Shown here piece by piece: positions 36,088-45,479 of a stretch of DNA of 64,000 nucleotides. Position 1 is the first letter of the stretch, and each line of letters opens with the position of its first letter. Both the position numbers and the translations under genes were made by a program. Origin of the DNA: Bacteroidota bacterium. GTDB lineage: Bacteria > Bacteroidota > Bacteroidia > Chitinophagales > Chitinophagaceae. Location of the stretch: NCBI GenBank assembly GCA_013288945.1, contig JABDAZ010000012.1, positions 1 through 64,000 of the forward strand, in the 5' to 3' direction. The notes under the pieces were generated by a model. That model searched no databases. It was not told the origin of the DNA and saw only the letters and a program-made list of their open reading frames with translations.

Positions 36088-36645
36088 CTATTCTATTATT
36101 CTTTCTTTAATAAAAACTGCAGGGTTTCCCTGGTAAATTCTATATGCTTCCAAATTTTTTGTTGCAACAGAATTAACTGATAATACAGCATGTGTTCCGC
36201 AAATTATTCCGGGGCAAACTATTGATTGCGCGCCAATCCAAACGCCATCTTCAAGTATTATTTTTTTTATTATCAAATCAAAAGTTGTTGAAGAAAAATT
36301 ATGATTTCCCGTAAGCAACATGGCGCCTTGTGAAATGCAAACGTTCTTTCCTATTTCAACAGTTGCTAAATTATCTATCCAAACTTTTTCGCCAATCCAA
36401 GAGTAATCTCCAATAATTAATTTCCATGGATATTTTATATTAATGCCCGGTTTAAAAATAACGCCCGTTCCGATTTTTGCACCAAACAAACGAAGCAACA
36501 TTTTTTTTACTGAAGAACTTGGAATGATTGGAGAAATAAAAAAAATTACATTAATAAAATACCACATCATTTGTTTAATCCGCGAAGCATTGATCTCTTT
36601 TTTAAACCATTCATTATTATATTTTGCGTTCGATACTTCTTTCAT
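36088..36645 (-). CDS. WcaF-like left-handed beta-helix acetyltransferase
   Basis: A 185-residue hexapeptide-repeat acyltransferase. The N-terminal part contains a hydrophobic segment (MMWYFINVIFFISP). Repeats start near residue 60 (GAKIGTGVIFKPG) and continue through GDYSWIGEKVWIDNLATVEI, the active-site-like GNHNFSSTTFD and GVWIGAQSIVCPG. The final NSVATKNLEAYRIYQGNPAV block is typical. It would O-acetylate a sugar of the polysaccharide using acetyl-CoA. The start overlaps the end of the upstream gene by four bases. Confidence 0.9.
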   Translation of the reverse strand: MKEVSNAKYNNEWFKKEINASRIKQMMWYFINVIFFISPIIPSSSVKKMLLRLFGAKIGTGVIFKPGINIKYPWKLIIGDYSWIGEKVWIDNLATVEIGKNVCISQGAMLLTGNHNFSSTTFDLIIKKIILEDGVWIGAQSIVCPGIICGTHAVLSVNSVATKNLEAYRIYQGNPAVFIKERIIE

Positions 36646-37790
36646 GAAAATAATTCTTTGTACTTTTTAACCGTATCTGAAGTTGCAATATAATTTTGTG
36701 AAAATTCAAAAGCATTTTTTGACCATTCATCATATGCTGATTGATTCATGTCTGCATAAAATATTAATGCGTGTTTAAAAGCAATGTCATCAAGCGGTAA
36801 ATCGTGGCCGATTTGTTTTTCCTGCAAATTTATCCAAGGTGTTTTGTTGCTTATTAATACAGGTTTTCCTGCAAGCAACGCTTCAAAAATTGCGTGGCCA
36901 AAATTTTCTCCAAGTGTTGGCAAAACAAACAAATGATGTTGGTGTAAAATTTCCGGTACCAAATTATTTGGAACAGCGTGATTATATTGTACAGAAATAT
37001 TTGAATCCAACTCATTAATAATTTCCAAACATTTTTTCCAATATAAATCATCTTCAACTTCGCCATATAAATTTAATTGAAGATTAATATTTGCCGGAAG
37101 TTGTTTGATTACATTCAATAAAAACAACAAATTTTTTTTTGGTGATAAACGCGAAATGAAAACACATTTCAATTCATTTTTTTGTTTTGAAATTTGTTTC
37201 CATTCCATCACTTCAGTTTTTGGAAGATTAGGTATGACAACTATTTTTTTTGCTGTTGGAAAATATTTCAAAACATCTTTACTTTCCTGCTCATCTGTTG
37301 CATGAAATATTAATTGCTTTGCGATGCCTGAAAGATTAAGCAATTGTATAAATAATTTCTTCTTTGCTGATTTAAATTGTAACGCGCCCTGCTGCAACAT
37401 TCCTCTCGGAGAAATAATTATTTCAGCAGCAATTGAATTTATTTTTTTTAACCATAATGGAAAAATGGTAAAATGAACGGAATATAAACTGTTGAGATAA
37501 ATATAATCAGGATTAATAAAATTTACAAGCTCTTTTAATTTTGCTGAAGTCAATTTTTTTGGATCTGAATAATACAAATGAACAGTTTCATTTTTTTTTA
37601 TCCATTCATTAATAGCAATACTTTTATACGGTTCAGTATCTCCAAAATCTTTATCCGAAGTAATGATAAATAAATTGTAATCGTCTTGCATGGCGCTTAC
37701 AAAATTTTTGCAGGATTGAACAGGGCCGCCCGCTTTAAATCCTGGCTCATACCAATCTGTTAATAACAGAATTTTTTTTTTATTCAACAT
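36642..37790 (-). CDS. GT-B glycosyltransferase (family 4-like)
   Basis: A 382-residue retaining-type GT-B enzyme. It begins KKKILLLTDWYEPGFKAGGP, a donor-independent N-terminal fold with a glycine-rich loop, and the C-terminal half shows CVFISRLSPKKNLLFLLNVI and GENFGHAIFEALLAGKPVLI, the usual nucleotide-sugar binding E-x7-E region. The ATG at 37788-37790 is preferred. An earlier in-frame ATG (37823) would give 11 more residues and a larger overlap with asnB. Donor and acceptor are unknown. Confidence 0.9.
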   Translation of the reverse strand: MLNKKKILLLTDWYEPGFKAGGPVQSCKNFVSAMQDDYNLFIITSDKDFGDTEPYKSIAINEWIKKNETVHLYYSDPKKLTSAKLKELVNFINPDYIYLNSLYSVHFTIFPLWLKKINSIAAEIIISPRGMLQQGALQFKSAKKKLFIQLLNLSGIAKQLIFHATDEQESKDVLKYFPTAKKIVVIPNLPKTEVMEWKQISKQKNELKCVFISRLSPKKNLLFLLNVIKQLPANINLQLNLYGEVEDDLYWKKCLEIINELDSNISVQYNHAVPNNLVPEILHQHHLFVLPTLGENFGHAIFEALLAGKPVLISNKTPWINLQEKQIGHDLPLDDIAFKHALIFYADMNQSAYDEWSKNAFEFSQNYIATSDTVKKYKELFS

Positions 37791-39651
37791 TATTTTTTTC
37801 GAGCCAGTATTCAAGCACAACAAATAACCATATTTCTACCCAACGAATATTTTTATCGCCTTTCAAAAATTGTTTCCAGTAATTCAATAAATGATCTGCA
37901 TTTATAAATGATCGTTGTGCAAGATTTTTTATTCGCAGTTCGCAAAACGAACGCAAATCATTCTTCAGCCAAACTTCCCATGGAAATAAAAATCCCTGTT
38001 TTTTTCTGAACACAATTTCATCCGGCAACAGCGGGCTTAATGATTCAACCAATAAACTTTTTGCAAAACGCGGCGTCTTTAAATTATCAGGAACCGACAA
38101 TACAAATTCAACCAAATCCTGATCAAAAAAAGGTTCGCGAACCTCAAGTGAAGCAGCCATGCTCATTTGATCTGTATCTTTTAATAAAGTATGTTGCGTG
38201 TAACCGAGATATTCCGAAACCGACACCTGGCTTAACAATGGAAGTTTATTAATATTTTCTTTCCGATCAATTAATTCTTTTTGTACAGCAGTAATAAAAT
38301 TTTTATTGCTATTGATATTTGTGAAATTATGAATTTGCCTTTGCGAAAAAATCTGCCGGAAAATTGGATACATATTTTCTATAGAACAATTTTTTGCACG
38401 GAGCATTTGTTGTATCCTGCTTTTTTTTCCATTATCAGATCCTGAAAAAAATGAGGAAGCAACTGCATCACGAAACGATGCAGGCAATTTCCATAACCAT
38501 TTTTTTTGTTGCAGTTGTTGGTATTGAGAAAAGATAGGATAACCTGCAAACAATTCATCACCGCCAATTCCTGATAATGCAACAGTCATTCCATGCGCAC
38601 GAATTGCTTTTGAAACAACATACGTATTAATGCCATCGCCGCTCGGCGTATCCATTGCATCAAGTGCGTTTTGTAATTCATCTAAAAAAATAGTTGGCTT
38701 TAATAAAATGCGTGTATGGTTTGTATCGAATTTTTTCGCAACCATTTCTGCATATTGCGATTCATCAAAATCACTTTCTTCAAAACAAATATTAAATGTA
38801 TTTGGTTTTGCATCGCTTGCTTCGGCCATCAAACCGACAACCGCACTTGAATCTATTCCGCCTGATAAAAATGCACCAACAGGCACATCACTTATTAATC
38901 TTCTTTTTACAGATTGCAACATCAAATCTTTAATACGCTGCTCTGTTTTTTGCTTGCTTGAAAAATCAAAATCCGGTGAAAAATTTGTTACATCCCAATA
39001 TCTTTTCTTTTCAACTTTTCCATTTTTTATTTTCATCCAGCAACCAGCTTCCAACTGATTAATGCCTTCAATAATCGAATGCGGATAACTTATAGATTGG
39101 TAACTGAAATATTCCAGTAAAGCATCTTCATTAATTTTTCTTTTTATTTTTTTATTAATAAGAATCGAACGAACCTCAGATGCGAAGCACATTCCAGCAT
39201 CATCAATATAATAATACAAGGGTTTAACGCCCATACGATCGCGGACGATAAATAAATCTTTTTCCTGCGTATCCCATATTGCAAAAGCAAACATGCCGCG
39301 CAAATATTTTATACAATCCGCACCCCATTTTGTATAAGCTGCGATTAATACTTCAGTATCGCTTGTTGTATGAAATTCATAATCATTAATAATGTTTTTA
39401 ACTTCCTGGTAATTATAAATTTCTCCGTTAAAAACAATTACATAGCGTTTTGAATTGTCCCAAAAAGGTTGATTGGCAGCGGTTGATAAATCTATAATCG
39501 ATAACCGGCGATGGCCAAGTGCAACTACATCTCCAACAAAAAAAGAATCTGCATCAGGGCCGCGATGCGCCATTGCATCCGTCATTTGCTGAATGAGCGA
39601 CGCATCAATTTGCTGATTTTTAAAACTTATTATTCCGGCGATTCCGCACAT
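37780..39651 (-). CDS. asnB: asparagine synthase (glutamine-hydrolysing)
   Basis: A 623-residue two-domain enzyme. The class II glutaminase starts at Cys2 (MCGIAGIISF) with HRGPDADS, RLSIIDLS and FNGEIYN. The synthetase half has the ATP pyrophosphatase loop SGGIDSSAV (263-271) and the GIGGDELFAGY block. Members inside polysaccharide loci often amidate sugar acids or peptides, not only aspartate. The gene overlaps its upstream glycosyltransferase neighbour by one base, so it is an integral part of the operon. Whether it makes asparagine or a uronamide cannot be read from the sequence. Confidence 0.9.
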   Translation of the reverse strand: MCGIAGIISFKNQQIDASLIQQMTDAMAHRGPDADSFFVGDVVALGHRRLSIIDLSTAANQPFWDNSKRYVIVFNGEIYNYQEVKNIINDYEFHTTSDTEVLIAAYTKWGADCIKYLRGMFAFAIWDTQEKDLFIVRDRMGVKPLYYYIDDAGMCFASEVRSILINKKIKRKINEDALLEYFSYQSISYPHSIIEGINQLEAGCWMKIKNGKVEKKRYWDVTNFSPDFDFSSKQKTEQRIKDLMLQSVKRRLISDVPVGAFLSGGIDSSAVVGLMAEASDAKPNTFNICFEESDFDESQYAEMVAKKFDTNHTRILLKPTIFLDELQNALDAMDTPSGDGINTYVVSKAIRAHGMTVALSGIGGDELFAGYPIFSQYQQLQQKKWLWKLPASFRDAVASSFFSGSDNGKKSRIQQMLRAKNCSIENMYPIFRQIFSQRQIHNFTNINSNKNFITAVQKELIDRKENINKLPLLSQVSVSEYLGYTQHTLLKDTDQMSMAASLEVREPFFDQDLVEFVLSVPDNLKTPRFAKSLLVESLSPLLPDEIVFRKKQGFLFPWEVWLKNDLRSFCELRIKNLAQRSFINADHLLNYWKQFLKGDKNIRWVEIWLFVVLEYWLEKNNVE

Positions 39652-40652
39652 TAATTTTTCAATATTTTTTTATAACAATCGAGATATTGCAATGCAATAT
39701 TATCGGCAGAATATAGCGACGCGTTTTTAAAACCATCCTCCACTAATTTGTTCCTGTAATCTTTATCATTAATAATTTTAAGAACGCCATTTCTGATAGA
39801 ATTAATATCCAGAGGATCAACCAGGCAAGCCGCGCCGCCGGCAACTTCTTTCAGTGGGCTAATATTGCTTGTGATAACAGGCCTTCCTGCTTTTTGCGAT
39901 TCAATAACCGGCAGCCCAAAACCTTCGAAGGTTGACGGAAAAAGAACCATATCAGACGTTGTATATCTCAAAGCCATTTCTTCATCTGAAAGATTGTATT
40001 CATTAATAAACTCAATTTGATATTGTTTAAGCAATGCTATCATATCATCAGCAAGTTTGCCAATAATATTTATTGTACAATGTATATTTTGCAATGCAGG
40101 AATAGCGCGTGCAAGATTTTTGTGTGTTGTATTTCCTATGAATAAAATAACAGGTTTATTTGCACGAAACACTGCAGGCGTAAAAAATATTTTATCATCA
40201 ACCGGGTTAGGAATGACCACAATTTTTTCAGGCTTGCAATTGATATTGTTTAAAATATCTTGTTTTGTAGCTTCCGAAATTGTGGTAACTATTTGAGATC
40301 TGCTTATTGGTAATTTTAGAAATAACCATTTTAATAAAACCCGTTTTATACCTTTTGAACGGTGAAGAAATATGCAATCATGTATTGTAAGAATAGTTTT
40401 TTTTTTCGGCAACGCAAGCACAACATAATGTATATCGCCAGTTACATGATAAACATTCGCTTTAGTCTTTGACGCGGCAAATATATTTTTGAAAATGCTA
40501 ACCGGCGAAGCAAGTGCTTCCGGCGCCATCCACGGATTTATTAATACAAATTTATTGAGCTTATTTTCCAGCTGATTAAAAATGCGCTCAATACTAAAAA
40601 ACCTTCCGGAGTTGCGGTATAATAAACAAACTGTTTTATTTCGGGTATCCAA
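39651..40652 (-). CDS. GT-B glycosyltransferase (family 4/mannosyltransferase-like)
   Basis: A 333-residue glycosyltransferase. It contains ILTIHDCIFLHRSKGIKR, VTTISEATKQDIL, the donor-binding region KPVILFIGNTTHKNLARAI and the FPSTFEGFGLPVIESQKAGR block with the E-x7-E pattern. The only in-frame start is TTG at 40650-40652, because a stop lies three codons upstream. The protein shows a short N-terminal domain, as in mannosyltransferase-B-like enzymes. It overlaps asnB by one base. Confidence 0.9.
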   Translation of the reverse strand: MDTRNKTVCLLYRNSGRFFSIERIFNQLENKLNKFVLINPWMAPEALASPVSIFKNIFAASKTKANVYHVTGDIHYVVLALPKKKTILTIHDCIFLHRSKGIKRVLLKWLFLKLPISRSQIVTTISEATKQDILNNINCKPEKIVVIPNPVDDKIFFTPAVFRANKPVILFIGNTTHKNLARAIPALQNIHCTINIIGKLADDMIALLKQYQIEFINEYNLSDEEMALRYTTSDMVLFPSTFEGFGLPVIESQKAGRPVITSNISPLKEVAGGAACLVDPLDINSIRNGVLKIINDKDYRNKLVEDGFKNASLYSADNIALQYLDCYKKILKN

Positions 40653-40690
40653 ATTATTCTAAAAATTATTTTAGAAGGTTGATTAAAAAA

Positions 40691-42091
40691 TTATTTATAT
40701 AGCCAACGTTGCAACGGCGGTATAACTACTTTACATAAAAACCAGGTAACGAGGAACATTAATAACAAACGGCCAAAAAGAAATAAACCATCAGATTCGA
40801 ATGAAGCAAAATCGAATAAAGCGATATTGATTAAAGAATATCTTAAAAGAATATTTAATTTATAAAAAACAAATATTTTAGTATAAATAAAAACAACAAA
40901 CAAAGCAATCAAAGATAAAGGTATAAACATTCCAATATATCCAAAATCAATGTAAGAATCAGCAAAATATCCTAGGCTAAATGAAGCTCCTAATTTTGCT
41001 CCAGCAAACTTATATCCTGTATATTTATTTGTTTTTGTAGTTGCATCATAAATAGGTTTGTCAGGAAAAAATAAACGTGGTTCAAGGACATAACTAATAT
41101 TTTCCCACCATAATTGTCCGTACTTATAAGGCAACACATTGGGTACTCTATCAATTGTTTTTGAAAGATGGAGAATATACTGAGCTCTATACAGAAAAAC
41201 ATTTATTGCGCTTTGATAATCAGACCATGTTAAGGCGCTTATTTCTTCTGACATTTTATCAAATGCTTCGCTTCGTGATACATCGACGACTTGTTGTCTT
41301 TTTCCCTGATTTAAAAATGTTCTATAATTTCCTTTGATAGACGTCCATGTTAATAATAAAAATCCTATTATTAAACCCATTAGAAAGACGTTTATAAACT
41401 GACGAAAATTTATTGCACTGATAAAGGTAAGCGCTAAAATAATCGTCATAAAAATAACCTCTTTAAACGTTGAAAAATAAGAATACAAGCCTGAACCAAA
41501 CTCAAATAAAATCATCAGCATTAAAGTGATTCTATTCTTTTTATTTATCCATGCAACATAACCATATGTTAGAAAAAAAATCCATTTAACTGATTCAAGC
41601 GTTAAAACAATCTGAGCAAATCCACTAGTTTGTCCAAAAGCAAACCCTATTGATCCTAAAAAAAAAGTTGATGATATATATAATATAAATATCTTTTTTT
41701 CATTAATTAATTTTGCCTGACTATTAAGATATTCTTTGGTTGGCACCGGCAAATTTTTAATTCCTTTTGCGACAATTGAGCACATAATAATTAATCCAAG
41801 ACAGGAAAGAGAAACAGCCACTCCTCCATGTGTTGATAAATGATCTATATCCCAACTATTGTTGTTCATCCATATCACAAATGAAACTATCTGTATCCAT
41901 TGCATTAAAAAAGCAAACACAATTATACCTGGTCTATTATTTCTCCATAAAATAAAAAGAATCCCATAAAACGTTATTAGGCAAAAAAGCAAATACACAC
42001 CATTATTTAAAAAAGCGATCCCTATGCAGCTGAAAAGAACACAAAGAATAATTAATCCCGAAAAATTTATCTTATTATTATTTGAAGGCAT
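40691..42091 (-). CDS. Wzy-like polysaccharide repeat-unit polymerase
   Basis: A 466-residue protein with about 12 membrane helices and one larger polar loop (about 255-370, containing NYRTFLNQGKRQQVVDVSRS, then PNVLPYKYGQLWWENISYV). This layout is that of O-antigen or capsule polymerases, which join lipid-linked repeat units at the periplasmic face. Sequence signatures are weak in this group, so the call rests on topology and location inside a polysaccharide locus. An O-antigen ligase of the WaaL type is the main alternative. Confidence 0.75.
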   Translation of the reverse strand: MPSNNNKINFSGLIILCVLFSCIGIAFLNNGVYLLFCLITFYGILFILWRNNRPGIIVFAFLMQWIQIVSFVIWMNNNSWDIDHLSTHGGVAVSLSCLGLIIMCSIVAKGIKNLPVPTKEYLNSQAKLINEKKIFILYISSTFFLGSIGFAFGQTSGFAQIVLTLESVKWIFFLTYGYVAWINKKNRITLMLMILFEFGSGLYSYFSTFKEVIFMTIILALTFISAINFRQFINVFLMGLIIGFLLLTWTSIKGNYRTFLNQGKRQQVVDVSRSEAFDKMSEEISALTWSDYQSAINVFLYRAQYILHLSKTIDRVPNVLPYKYGQLWWENISYVLEPRLFFPDKPIYDATTKTNKYTGYKFAGAKLGASFSLGYFADSYIDFGYIGMFIPLSLIALFVVFIYTKIFVFYKLNILLRYSLINIALFDFASFESDGLFLFGRLLLMFLVTWFLCKVVIPPLQRWLYK

Positions 42092-42102
42092 CTAGTGCTT
42101 TT

Positions 42103-43221
42103 TTAATATAATGATGAGTATATATGAACATAATCGATTTCCATTCTTTTTGAAGTATAATTAAGAAGAGCCTTTTTACGTGCGTTGGAAGCTAATAATG
42201 ATGCAGAAATGGGATCTATAATTGCATTTAAAATACAATTTGAAAGCGCTATCGGGTCATTGGCTTCAAAAACAAAACCTGTTTTATTGTTATCTACTAA
42301 TTCAATATTACCTCCTCTGTCGGAAACAACAAGTATTTTTTCTCGCATCATAGATTCAATAATTGTGATGGAACAAGGTTCTTGTGATAAGCTTGGGACA
42401 ATTATTATATCAACATCCTTATAGATATTATCTTGGCTTTTTACAAAACCTTTCCATTCAAAATACTGCTCTATTTTTTTATCTTTTATCTTTTTTTTCA
42501 AAGTGTTTGCATAATAATTTTCCTGATCGCCGAAAATATAAACTATAAACTTTTGTTTGGTGTTTTTAGATAATAATTCTACAGCATTAATTAATGTTTC
42601 ATGACCTTTCCAGGCTGCAACCTGTCCAATTATACCAAGAACAGTACTCAACTCATTTTCTCGATTTGTTTGTGGTAAGATTGTTAATTCAGGAATTCCA
42701 TTATAAATTATTTTTATTTTTTTTGATGGAATTTGTAAATCAGATAATACTTTTCCAATGTAATCAGAAACTCCAACAAAAATCTTTATCCTTTTATTTA
42801 AATGTTTATATATAAAAAGATGTTTTTTTGTAGCAATATGTGGTTCCTGCAGGTTGTATACGCAATTTAAATTTTTTAGTAAGCCTGATATCATTATAAT
42901 TTGAGTATATCCGCAAAAATGACAAATGTCGGGTTTGAAATTTTTTAAAATTTTTTTACATTTTAAGTATGCGGCTGGCCAATGGATCAAAGTATCTACG
43001 GTCCACAGAGGTTTTCTTAAGTGAATCCATCCCAATTTAACTTCATACCAAAATATGTTTTTTTCCCTAAGCTTTTCTTTAAAAACTCCATCATTCCACC
43101 CATTAATAATACATCTGACATCATAACCTGATAAAATTAATTCATTGATTAAATGAAGAGTTACTATTTCTAGACCTGATACATAAGAGGCACCAATGAA
43201 AACCAATATCTTTTTTTTCAT
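42103..43221 (-). CDS. GT-B glycosyltransferase (family 4)
   Basis: A 372-residue glycosyltransferase. The N-terminal domain starts KKKILVFIGASYVSGLEIVT, and the C-terminal donor site shows VLGIIGQVAAWKGHETLINA and VPSLSQEPCSITIIESMMRE, with the E-x7-E-like pattern running into SDRGGNIELV. The sequence is intact and of normal length. It lies 11 bases upstream of the polymerase gene and three bases after the next glycosyltransferase. The sugar donor is unknown. Confidence 0.92.
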   Translation of the reverse strand: MKKKILVFIGASYVSGLEIVTLHLINELILSGYDVRCIINGWNDGVFKEKLREKNIFWYEVKLGWIHLRKPLWTVDTLIHWPAAYLKCKKILKNFKPDICHFCGYTQIIMISGLLKNLNCVYNLQEPHIATKKHLFIYKHLNKRIKIFVGVSDYIGKVLSDLQIPSKKIKIIYNGIPELTILPQTNRENELSTVLGIIGQVAAWKGHETLINAVELLSKNTKQKFIVYIFGDQENYYANTLKKKIKDKKIEQYFEWKGFVKSQDNIYKDVDIIIVPSLSQEPCSITIIESMMREKILVVSDRGGNIELVDNNKTGFVFEANDPIALSNCILNAIIDPISASLLASNARKKALLNYTSKRMEIDYVHIYSSLY

Positions 43222-43224
43222 TTA

Positions 43225-44391
43225 TTATATTGTTATTGAACTTTCAATAGCACTAACTATTTTTTCAAAAGAATATTCTTGAATCAGTTCTTTAGAAGCA
43301 TTCCCCAATTCAATTAATAGATCTTTGTTATTCATTAATTGAAATTTTTCTAAGAGATCGGATTCGTTTGTTGCTGAAAAAATATAACCTGTTTTACCAT
43401 TTATTACTAAATCTGCGGCACAACCACATTTGTTACTTATTAATATGGGCTTTCCGGAAGCCATAGATTCATTTACCGCTAAACCCCAGGTTTCGCCCGG
43501 CCCTTTTGAGGGCAATAAAAAAACATCTCCTAACCGATAAATCACAGGCATTAATTGCTGGTTTTGAAAGTCAAGAAAATGTATTTTTTGATTATTGAAA
43601 GCTGCAGCTTTCAAATCTTTTTCAAGAATTCCATTTCCTACCAAAAGAAATTTAATTTTTTCCTTTCTAAGCTTTTTTGCCAATTGCAAAATAATTGCAG
43701 GATCTTTTTTTGGTTCAAATTTGCCAGCAAATAAAATTACAAGTTCATCATTTTTAATACCTAATTTTTGTCTTTGCGCCAGCGCCTGTTGTGCATAATT
43801 TTCTTTTTCATTTCCAAAACGATTATTATCAATTGCGTGCGGCGCAAAAACAAGTTGATTATCTTTTAAGCCAAGAACAGAAAAATATTGTTTATTATTA
43901 ATGCCTGTATAAAAAGCTATATCAACATGTTTGTAAATCCATTTTAAAAAAATACGTCTTGCGATTTTTTTTATTGAAAATCCTTTTTTCTCATCAAGTA
44001 AAGTTGAGTCACCGCGAAATAGTACAGGAATTTTTTTATGAAAGAATCGAATGCATTTTAAATGACTGTCAAAATTCCATCCAAAAGTTAATATCGCGGC
44101 TGGATTATACTCTTGAATTTCTTTTATTAATGATGGATTTATAATTCCTTTAAAATGATGTGTGCCAGGATTCGTTGAAATGTTTTTTACAAAAGTATAA
44201 TCATAATCTTCAAGTAAAGGAATATCCCATTCTATTTTTTTACCAAAACCGGGATCATATTTTTCACCATTTTGCGATTGTTCCCAAGTATAAAAAACTC
44301 TAACCTGAATAATATTTCTTTGCGCCAATAATTTGAAAATTGGTGCATAATATTGGATCGGGTGCGTGGTAACAATTGCTAATTTTTTCAA
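43225..44391 (-). CDS. GT-B glycosyltransferase (family 4)
   Basis: A 388-residue glycosyltransferase starting KKLAIVTTHPIQYYAPIFKL, a start pattern common among family 4 enzymes. The donor site shows VILFAGKFEPKKDPAIILQL and GETWGLAVNESMASGKPILI, then SNKCGCAADLV. The start codon is TTG (44389-44391), since a stop is found three codons upstream and no ATG precedes the conserved N-terminus. A spacer of 55 bases separates it from the methyltransferase gene. Confidence 0.92.
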   Translation of the reverse strand: MKKLAIVTTHPIQYYAPIFKLLAQRNIIQVRVFYTWEQSQNGEKYDPGFGKKIEWDIPLLEDYDYTFVKNISTNPGTHHFKGIINPSLIKEIQEYNPAAILTFGWNFDSHLKCIRFFHKKIPVLFRGDSTLLDEKKGFSIKKIARRIFLKWIYKHVDIAFYTGINNKQYFSVLGLKDNQLVFAPHAIDNNRFGNEKENYAQQALAQRQKLGIKNDELVILFAGKFEPKKDPAIILQLAKKLRKEKIKFLLVGNGILEKDLKAAAFNNQKIHFLDFQNQQLMPVIYRLGDVFLLPSKGPGETWGLAVNESMASGKPILISNKCGCAADLVINGKTGYIFSATNESDLLEKFQLMNNKDLLIELGNASKELIQEYSFEKIVSAIESSITI

Positions 44392-44446
44392 TTGTTTTTA
44401 ACAGATTTTGTAGTAGAATTTAGATTTAGATCTTGAATTAAAAAGC

Positions 44447-45349
44447 TTATACATTTTGTTTTAATACGCGAAATTCCTTGGCTGTTTTAATCCGATCATT
44501 AACCCAATTAACATCTTTGATATAAATTGTATTCATATTTCCAAATCGAAAAAGAGGTAAGAGTTGTCTTGAAAAAGGGTCGTAACGAAACGGTTTAAAA
44601 TTATAAGATAATAACAATTTGTGTATTTCATCATCAGAAAATCCATATCTGTTTCCAGAACCGTTTAATTCAATAACTAGCGCTTTTATATAGCTAGAAT
44701 TTAATATTTTTTTTGCACCGTTTAATGCAGGCCACTCAAAACCTTCGATATCCATTTTCATTATTACAGGTTCTTTTTCGGCAAATAATTCGTCGAGTGT
44801 TTTAACTGGTATTTCAATCATCATTTTCTTGTCAATTAATTCTTCAAAACCAACAACGTGATTAATGGTATCCAGATTTTGTGTAAACCATACAGATGAC
44901 TGTTTTTCATTTCCGCTGCCTACTACATAAGGCAGTATTGTTACAAGTTCTGAAACATTATTAAGCAATACATTTTGTTTAATTTTTTCAAGGGTTGAAG
45001 GAATTGGTTCAATTGAAATCACTGAAGCTGCTGCGTTTTTAGAGGCCAAAATTGTGTACACGCCAATATTTGCGCCTACATCTCCAAATAAATCTCCGGG
45101 CCGTAAAACATGCAGCACAAATGCCATATCCTCAAACTCGAGGAGGCCTGTATATATATTTCCTGTTGCGCCTGTCATACCTTTTTCAATCATCAGCACG
45201 CTATCTTCAACTAAAGGATAAATAACTGGTTTTGGCCATATTTTTTGTGTTAGTTGCCATTTAAAAAAATTTTTATACGCGACAATTCTTTTATTTTTTG
45301 CTAAAGGGTGTTTCCAGATAAACTTTATAGTTGCCCAAAGTCGATTCAT
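44447..45349 (-). CDS. FkbM family methyltransferase
   Basis: A 300-residue SAM-dependent methyltransferase. The SAM-binding motif I is DVGANIGVYT (90-99), followed by VISIEPIPSTLEKIKQNVLL and the FkbM-characteristic MKMDIEGFEWPALNGA block. Such enzymes O-methylate sugar hydroxyls in polysaccharides and glycolipids. A basic N-terminal region of about 45 residues precedes the domain. The gap of 130 bases upstream is the longest in the right half of the locus and could hold an internal promoter. Confidence 0.92.
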   Translation of the reverse strand: MNRLWATIKFIWKHPLAKNKRIVAYKNFFKWQLTQKIWPKPVIYPLVEDSVLMIEKGMTGATGNIYTGLLEFEDMAFVLHVLRPGDLFGDVGANIGVYTILASKNAAASVISIEPIPSTLEKIKQNVLLNNVSELVTILPYVVGSGNEKQSSVWFTQNLDTINHVVGFEELIDKKMMIEIPVKTLDELFAEKEPVIMKMDIEGFEWPALNGAKKILNSSYIKALVIELNGSGNRYGFSDDEIHKLLLSYNFKPFRYDPFSRQLLPLFRFGNMNTIYIKDVNWVNDRIKTAKEFRVLKQNV

Positions 45350-45479
45350 CTATTATATTTTAAATTTTCTCACTAAGTGAATTATCATCTTGATTGCATT
45401 GTAAAAGAATCTTTTAAAAAAAATATAAAATAATTAAATAGGATACGATAAACATCATCAAACGCCTGTAATAAAATTA

